A stretch of 10,146 nt of DNA. Source: Candidatus Woesebacteria bacterium UBA925 (lineage in GTDB: Bacteria; Patescibacteriota; Microgenomatia; UBA8517). The stretch lies in contig DBDT01000047.1 of NCBI GenBank assembly GCA_002293705.1, positions 1 through 10,146 of the forward strand, written 5' to 3'. Shown in pieces: positions 5,987-10,146 of this stretch. Position 1 is the stretch's first letter. Each line of letters begins with the position of its first letter. The notes beneath the pieces are model-generated. The model was not told the origin of the DNA and did no database searches. It saw only the letters and a program-made list of their open reading frames with translations. Position numbers and translations under genes: made by a program.

Positions 5987-7100
5987 ATACGCAATCAGTG
6001 GGAACGGGCATACACCATATGATTATTTTGTTAGACTAGCGCATTCCCTAACTCAAGGAAGATTATACCTCACTGAAGCTCCTGTTTGGTTAAATGAATT
6101 AATCCCTGTTGAAAGTGGCAAATGGTTTGTAGTTTACCCTCCAATGCCCGCCATTCTTTTAACCCCATTAGTTTTTGTTCTAGGTGCAAACTTCTCACAA
6201 ACATTGTTTGCAAATGCCATTGGCGCTGCAATTGTTGTTGTAAGTTTTTTACTTGGAAACAAAATTGGTGGAAAGAAACTGGGCTATTTTATGTCAGTGA
6301 CAGTTGGCTTAAGCAGCATTGTTTGGTTTATGTCGTCAATAGGATCTGCCTGGTACCTGGGACAGCTTGTATCACTTTTGTTCTTGCTTTTAGCCTTATT
6401 TGAATCATTGACCAAAAAGCGCCTACTAATGGTCGGTCTTTTAATAGGAGCAAGCTACTTGTCACGAGTTCACTCCATACTACTTGCACCTTTTTTTGTA
6501 ATCCTTCTTTTTGACAAGTTTTTCAAGCACAAAAGACTAATGATTAGGCCAGTGGTAAACTTCTTAATTGGAGTATCAGTCTTTGTGGTCACAAATACTG
6601 CTTACAATTACTTTAGGTTTGGAGAAATCTGGGATGTAGGCTACACACTAATACCAGGTATATGGCAGGAGCCATGGTGCACAGAAGGCATGCTAAGTGC
6701 AAACTACATCACCGCCCACCTTGAGATACTTCTATTCAGACTGCCAAATTTTTCAACTACCCCACCATTTATAACTCCATCTTGGTATGGTCTTGCCATT
6801 TGGATCACAACCCCTTTGTTTTTAATGCTTCTTTTCACAAAAAGAAGCATTGCTGCCTCTCTTTCACTTCTAACACTGTGCGTGTTTCTACTCTTTTCGG
6901 CACTAAAATGCGGAACAGGCTGGACTCAGTTTGGCTATCGCTATGTCCTTGAAGGCTACGTTGTCTTAATCTATTTACTTTCAATAAATATAAAGCGTAC
7001 AGGTTTAAAACCCATACACATTGTGCTTCTACTCCTTGGGGTGATCGTAAACCTGTGGGGGGTTTTGTTTATTAACAAATTTGGCTGGGTGGGATTTTAG
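5943..7100 (+). CDS. Multi-pass GT-C-like membrane glycosyltransferase, family uncertain
   Basis: This 385-residue membrane protein has about nine to ten hydrophobic helices, probably a lipid-carrier-dependent sugar transferase. After the first helix (about 3-19) comes an extracytoplasmic loop with D27 (GHTPYDYFVRLA), E46, E52 and a YPPMPA motif (65-70), resembling the acidic first loop of GT-C enzymes. Other landmarks are SRVHS (174-178), YNYFRFGEIW (221-230) and GYRYVLEG (331-338) before the last helices. I recall similar uncharacterised proteins in CPR and Chloroflexi genomes. The start is GTG at 5943, with TTG at 5955 as the only close alternative; the next ATG is residue 68. It therefore overlaps the start of the divergent gene by 32-44 bases. 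Only a weak AGAAG precedes it. The helicase gene begins 14 bases after its stop, which suggests an operon. Substrate and acceptor cannot be read from the sequence. Confidence 0.75.
   Translation: MKKILLSIFFISFFIYAISGNGHTPYDYFVRLAHSLTQGRLYLTEAPVWLNELIPVESGKWFVVYPPMPAILLTPLVFVLGANFSQTLFANAIGAAIVVVSFLLGNKIGGKKLGYFMSVTVGLSSIVWFMSSIGSAWYLGQLVSLLFLLLALFESLTKKRLLMVGLLIGASYLSRVHSILLAPFFVILLFDKFFKHKRLMIRPVVNFLIGVSVFVVTNTAYNYFRFGEIWDVGYTLIPGIWQEPWCTEGMLSANYITAHLEILLFRLPNFSTTPPFITPSWYGLAIWITTPLFLMLLFTKRSIAASLSLLTLCVFLLFSALKCGTGWTQFGYRYVLEGYVVLIYLLSINIKRTGLKPIHIVLLLLGVIVNLWGVLFINKFGWVGF
6062..6067 (-). promoter_or_regulatory. Candidate -10 box of the fused glycosyltransferase gene
   Basis: Read on the minus strand this is TATAAT, 75 bases before the ATG at 5986. 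No good -35 match is seen at 16-18 bases. It lies inside the coding part of the divergent gene, where the promoter of the minus-strand gene must be if the genes are not otherwise transcribed. AT-rich DNA makes chance matches likely. Confidence 0.3.
6824..6851. repeat. Perfect 12-bp intragenic hairpin
   Basis: AATGCTTCTTTT (6824-6835) and AAAAGAAGCATT (6840-6851) are exact inverted copies around a CACA loop. It lies within the GT-C-like gene at about residues 294-303, at the end of one hydrophobic helix and the basic loop before the next (LFTKRS). No T-run follows on either strand, so it is not a standard terminator. It could be an mRNA structure or a chance product of an LLFTKRS-type coding stretch. 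Confidence 0.7.
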
Positions 7101-7114
7101 TGTAGGATACTTTT

Positions 7115-8914
7115 ATGGACCAACTTGATCTTCTTAATCCAGAACAAAAGGCTGCGGTAACACATGAGGGGGGACACCTTTTGGTTTTAGCTGGCGCTGG
7201 AAGCGGAAAGACCAGAGTTTTGACCCAAAGAGCTGCGTGGCTTATCCAAAACAACAAAGTTAAAGCAGAAGAAATGGTGCTTTTAACCTTCACCAACAAG
7301 GCTGCCTCAGAGATGAAAGAGAGGATAATCCAAATCTCCAATGAAAAACCTTGGTTTGCAGGCACATTTCACAGTTTTGGCGCCAAAGTTCTTAGAAACG
7401 AAGGCAGGGCTATTGGGATTGACCCAAACTTTGTAATCTATGACACAGTTGATCAAAAAGAGGCAATTGCCGACATCATGAAGGAGCTCAACCTAAATCC
7501 TGAAATATATGCCCCTGCTGTAATTTACGACCTAATTGAAGAGGCCAAAACTGGACATGTTAGTCCTATGCAATTTGGAGAATACGCCAGAGGAGACTTA
7601 CAACAAAAAGCATTCCTGGTTTACAAAAAATATGACGAATACCTTCGTGAAAGCAACGCACTTGATTTTAATGATCTTCTTATCAAAACAGTTGACCTAC
7701 TTATCAAAAGAAAGGATGCCTGGAATGAAAGACTCGGACATGTCTTTGTTGATGAGTGGCAGGACACCAATAAAATTCAATATCAGATGACACAGTTACT
7801 TTTGGGCCAAAGAGCACATATCACGGCAGTGGGGGATGCTAGCCAATCAATCTATAGTTGGAGAGGTGCCGACTTTAGGAATGTGACCAAACTTAGTCGC
7901 GATTACCCAACAATCACCACACTTAATTTGTCCCAAAACTACAGAAGCAGCAAGGTGATAATAGAGGCAGCAAACGCAGTTATTTCAAAAAATAACTCTC
8001 ATCCAGTTTTGTCTTTGTGGACTGAAAATGATCGCGGGCAAAGAATAAAAATATACAAAGCAGACAGTGGAATTTCTGAGGCGGCCTACATTGCCGGAAA
8101 AATTAAGGAGCTTTTGCAGGTAGGCTACAGTCTTTCAGAGTTTGCTATTTTGTATCGAGCCAACGCACAATCCCGTGTAATTGAAGAGGCATTGTTGCAC
8201 GCCGGTCTACCTTACAAACTGATTGGAGGCTTAAGATTCTATGAAAGAGCCGAGATTAAAGATTTGCTCTCATATATGCGTCTTATCGAAAATCCAAAAG
8301 ATTCGGTCTCTTTGATCAGGATCGAAAAAATAGGCAAAAAGAGGAAACAAGCATTTGAGAAATTCCAAGAAGGCGCGAACAAACAGATGGCAACCATAGA
8401 TCTGTTGGATGGAATAATTGCAGCCACAACTTACACCGAAAAATACTCAAGGCCAACAGAAGAAAATATGGCAAAGCTTGAAAACATTAAGGAGTTACGC
8501 TCTGTTGCATCGGAGTTCCCTGTTTTAAGTGAATTTTTGGAAAATGTATCTCTCATCTCCGCCCAAGAAGCGGCAAGTTCTGAAAACAAAGAGTCTGTAA
8601 CTATGATGACGATACATGCGGCAAAAGGTCTTGAGTTTGGAGTGGTTTTCATCCCAGGGATGGAAGAGGGGATGTTTCCACATTCCAGATCAATCTGGGA
8701 CACTGACCAGCTTGAAGAAGAAAGAAGGCTTGCCTATGTTGCACTAACCCGCGCCAAGGAGATTCTTTACATAACATACGCCCAGTCCAGACTCCTATAT
8801 GGCCAAAGGGTTTCAAATCCCCCAAGCAGGTTTATAGCAGATATTCCAACCGAATTAATCGACACATCTGATAACTACGTAGATCAACCAAGACACTATT
8901 ATGAATTTGACTAA
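7115..8914 (+). CDS. Compact UvrD/PcrA-like superfamily 1 DNA helicase
   Basis: This is an ATP-dependent 3'-5' DNA helicase of the UvrD/Rep/PcrA family, probably acting in DNA repair or restart. All main motifs are present: Q motif (LNPEQKAAV, 7-15), Walker A (AGAGSGKT, 26-33), Ia (TFTNKAASEMKE, 58-69), Walker B (VDEWQDTN, 212-219), III (GDASQSIYSWRGA, 240-252), IV (LSQNYRSS, 272-279), V (TMMTIHAAKGLEF, 496-508) and VI (EERRLAYVALTRAK, 535-548). At 599 residues it is well short of the usual 720 or so. The interval between IENP (391-394) and motif V is about 100 residues, against about 175 in PcrA, so part of domain 2B is missing. It also ends just after PPSRF, so the C-terminal extension is absent. 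Motif II has W where F is usual, and motif III reads GDAS in place of the common GDDD/GDPD. The ATG has a weak AGGA seven bases upstream. It overlaps the next gene by 14 bases. Confidence 0.93.
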   Translation: MDQLDLLNPEQKAAVTHEGGHLLVLAGAGSGKTRVLTQRAAWLIQNNKVKAEEMVLLTFTNKAASEMKERIIQISNEKPWFAGTFHSFGAKVLRNEGRAIGIDPNFVIYDTVDQKEAIADIMKELNLNPEIYAPAVIYDLIEEAKTGHVSPMQFGEYARGDLQQKAFLVYKKYDEYLRESNALDFNDLLIKTVDLLIKRKDAWNERLGHVFVDEWQDTNKIQYQMTQLLLGQRAHITAVGDASQSIYSWRGADFRNVTKLSRDYPTITTLNLSQNYRSSKVIIEAANAVISKNNSHPVLSLWTENDRGQRIKIYKADSGISEAAYIAGKIKELLQVGYSLSEFAILYRANAQSRVIEEALLHAGLPYKLIGGLRFYERAEIKDLLSYMRLIENPKDSVSLIRIEKIGKKRKQAFEKFQEGANKQMATIDLLDGIIAATTYTEKYSRPTEENMAKLENIKELRSVASEFPVLSEFLENVSLISAQEAASSENKESVTMMTIHAAKGLEFGVVFIPGMEEGMFPHSRSIWDTDQLEEERRLAYVALTRAKEILYITYAQSRLLYGQRVSNPPSRFIADIPTELIDTSDNYVDQPRHYYEFD

Positions 8915-9869
8915 AAAAACATTTAACAAAATTGCCACACACCCTCTGCAAACATGGGAGTGGGGTGAGTTTAGAAAAAGCATGGGGAATAAAGTGGTGC
9001 GCTTTAGTTTTGGCCAAATTACTGTTCACAAGATTCCACACACACCTTTTTCAGTGGCAGCACTGATTAAGTGCGGCAGGCTTAATGACCAAAACTTAGA
9101 GGAACTATTATCCTACTGCAAACAAAACAAAGTTATATTTGTAAAAATTGAACCAAACATTTTCCTATCAGATGACGATGGGCAGATAAAAATTCTAAAA
9201 AAGCATGGGGCTACTCCCGGAAAAAGACTATTCACCCCAAAAACTTTCATGATGGACTTAACAAAAACTGAAGATGAGATCCTAAAAAGCTTCCATCCAA
9301 AAACACGCTACAACATTAAGCTTGCAATCAAAAAAGGGGTAGTTGTTGACGAAAAAGAAGACAGCAAATCATTTGAAAAATATCTAGAACTTACTTTTGA
9401 AACCGCCAAAAGACAGAACTTTTTTGCCCATACCAAAAAATATCACAGACAGATGTGGGAAACTCTGCACAAAAATATGATTGAAGAGCGGGAGGCGCCA
9501 ATAGCACATCTTTTGGTGGCTACGTTTAAAAAAGAGGTTCTTGCAACCTGGGTTGTATTTGTTTGGAAGGACACTCTTTACTATCCGTATGGCGCAAGTA
9601 GCGACAAACACAGAGAAGTGATGGCATCCCATCTGATGATGTGGGAGTCAATCAGGCTTGGAAAAAAACTGAAGCTATCCAAGTTTGATATGTGGGGACT
9701 GGAAGAGGGCAAGGGTTTTACAAGGTTCAAAGAAGGATTTAGGCCTCAGGTTGTTGAATTTGTCGGCACCTGGGATATACCTATTAATAAGCTTGGTTAC
9801 AAAGTTTACCTTGTGATGGACAAAATTAGATGGCAAGTACTAAGGTTAAAATCAAAGATAGGCCGCTAG
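8901..9869 (+). CDS. FemAB-like peptidyl/aminoacyltransferase
   Basis: This 322-residue protein resembles the FemA/FemB/FemX family, GNAT-fold enzymes that add amino acids from aminoacyl-tRNA to peptidoglycan precursors, or peptide ligases of similar fold. Visible signatures are LQTWEWGEF (16-24), HPKTRYNIKLAIKKGV (132-147), YYPYGASS (227-234), MASHLMMWESIRLGKK (241-256), FDMWG (262-266) and RFKEGFRPQVVEFVGTWD (275-292). It lacks the long coiled-coil arm of FemA and is nearer the length of FemX. It would act at the inner face of the membrane on a lipid-linked precursor; the amino acid added is unknown. The ATG at 8901 overlaps the end of the helicase gene by 14 bases, with no clear SD, so translational coupling is likely. 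A second FemAB-like gene overlaps its 3' end. Confidence 0.88.
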   Translation: MNLTKKTFNKIATHPLQTWEWGEFRKSMGNKVVRFSFGQITVHKIPHTPFSVAALIKCGRLNDQNLEELLSYCKQNKVIFVKIEPNIFLSDDDGQIKILKKHGATPGKRLFTPKTFMMDLTKTEDEILKSFHPKTRYNIKLAIKKGVVVDEKEDSKSFEKYLELTFETAKRQNFFAHTKKYHRQMWETLHKNMIEEREAPIAHLLVATFKKEVLATWVVFVWKDTLYYPYGASSDKHREVMASHLMMWESIRLGKKLKLSKFDMWGLEEGKGFTRFKEGFRPQVVEFVGTWDIPINKLGYKVYLVMDKIRWQVLRLKSKIGR

Positions 9870-10146
9870 ATATTAGGCAATCCAGAGAGTATGCAAACTT
9901 TCTAACTGGGATTTTTTGGCAAGTGGAAAGGGCATCAATAGGTCAAGTATTTATTAAAAAACTTCCAATAATTGGAAGTGCGTTAAAAATTCAAAGAACA
10001 GAAAAAATTAACTTAAAAGAAATTTACTCACTTCAAAAAAAACACAGAGCATTTCTAACAATTGTTGAGCCTGAGATTGGGCTGGACACGAAACCATTGA
10101 TAACTGCTGGGTTTAAACTCACAAATAGCAGCTATCTTCCTACAAA
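9830..10146 (+). CDS. Second FemAB-like protein, 3' end cut by window edge
   Basis: An open frame begins with ATG at 9830, directly after an in-frame TAG (9827-9829), and runs to the window end (105 complete codons, no stop). The start reads MASTKVKIKDRPLDIRQS. It aligns by eye with the N-terminal part of the preceding FemAB-like protein: IGQVFIKKLP against FGQITVHKIP, LTIVEPEIG against VKIEPN, and GFKLTNSSYLPT against GATPGKRLFTPKT. It is therefore very likely a diverged tandem paralogue. It overlaps the previous gene by 40 bases in another frame. Only the substrate-binding front half is present, so catalytic features cannot be checked. Tandem Fem enzymes commonly act in order on one growing peptide branch, which is a reasonable but unproven role here. 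Confidence 0.8.
   Translation, partial: MASTKVKIKDRPLDIRQSREYANFLTGIFWQVERASIGQVFIKKLPIIGSALKIQRTEKINLKEIYSLQKKHRAFLTIVEPEIGLDTKPLITAGFKLTNSSYLPT
9961..9979. repeat. Perfect 9-bp palindrome with 1-base centre
   Basis: ACTTCCAAT (9961-9969) and ATTGGAAGT (9971-9979) are exact inverted copies around one A, inside the second FemAB-like gene where it encodes KLPIIGS. Its form resembles an operator half-site pair, but its position inside a coding region makes chance or a codon-driven origin more likely. Confidence 0.4.

Noticed and set aside
7072..7365. Minus-strand frame of 97 codons across the start of the helicase gene
   Set aside because: It is antisense to the Q motif and Walker A coding region, which are clearly real.

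Overview
The window looks like part of a Candidate Phyla Radiation (Patescibacteria) genome, most likely a Microgenomates-type lineage. The evidence is indirect: moderately AT-rich DNA, almost no intergenic space, several stop/start overlaps, mostly weak ribosome binding sites, and a gene set typical of these small cells. That set is Pro/Thr-rich surface proteins with LPxxG-like C-termini, large GT-C glycosyltransferases, a compact UvrD-type helicase and FemAB-like enzymes. There is no rRNA or marker gene, so the placement is inference.

Layout. (1) Positions 34-3014, plus strand: three consecutive genes for envelope proteins. The first has fibronectin-III-like and Ig-like domains. The second has an N-in membrane anchor and one C-terminal beta-rich domain. 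The third has a beta domain, Pro/Thr linkers and two six-cysteine modules. The first and third end in LPAAG plus a hydrophobic segment. (2) Positions 3031-3367, plus strand: a 96-codon unknown gene with its own -10 box, a canonical AAGGAGG site and a probable hairpin terminator. (3) Positions 5986-3368, minus strand: an 872-residue membrane protein joining two GT-C modules, the C-terminal one a protein O-mannosyltransferase (PMT, GT39) type. (4) Positions 5943 to the right edge, plus strand: a tightly packed run of a GT-C-like membrane protein, a short UvrD/PcrA-like helicase, a FemAB-like aminoacyltransferase and a second FemAB-like gene cut by the window edge.

How the genes may work together. 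Most of the window concerns the cell surface. The left cluster supplies anchored proteins with Thr/Pro-rich stalks, the PMT-type enzyme could O-mannosylate such stalks, the other GT-C protein probably moves sugars from a lipid carrier, and the FemAB pair probably adds amino acids to a cell-wall precursor. The helicase seems to be a housekeeping passenger in this operon. These links come from family knowledge and proximity and are not shown by the sequence.

Most unusual points: the twin LPAAG signals (one lacking a basic tail), the double GT-C fusion, a 44-nt overlap of two divergent gene starts, tail-to-tail genes with no spacer and a terminator inside the opposing gene, the helicase with a reduced 2B domain, a perfect 12-bp hairpin inside a membrane-protein gene, and a three-codon mini-ORF fused to the SD site of the small unknown gene. 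There is no stretch above 300 bases without a gene; the longest gap is 62 bases (3015-3076).
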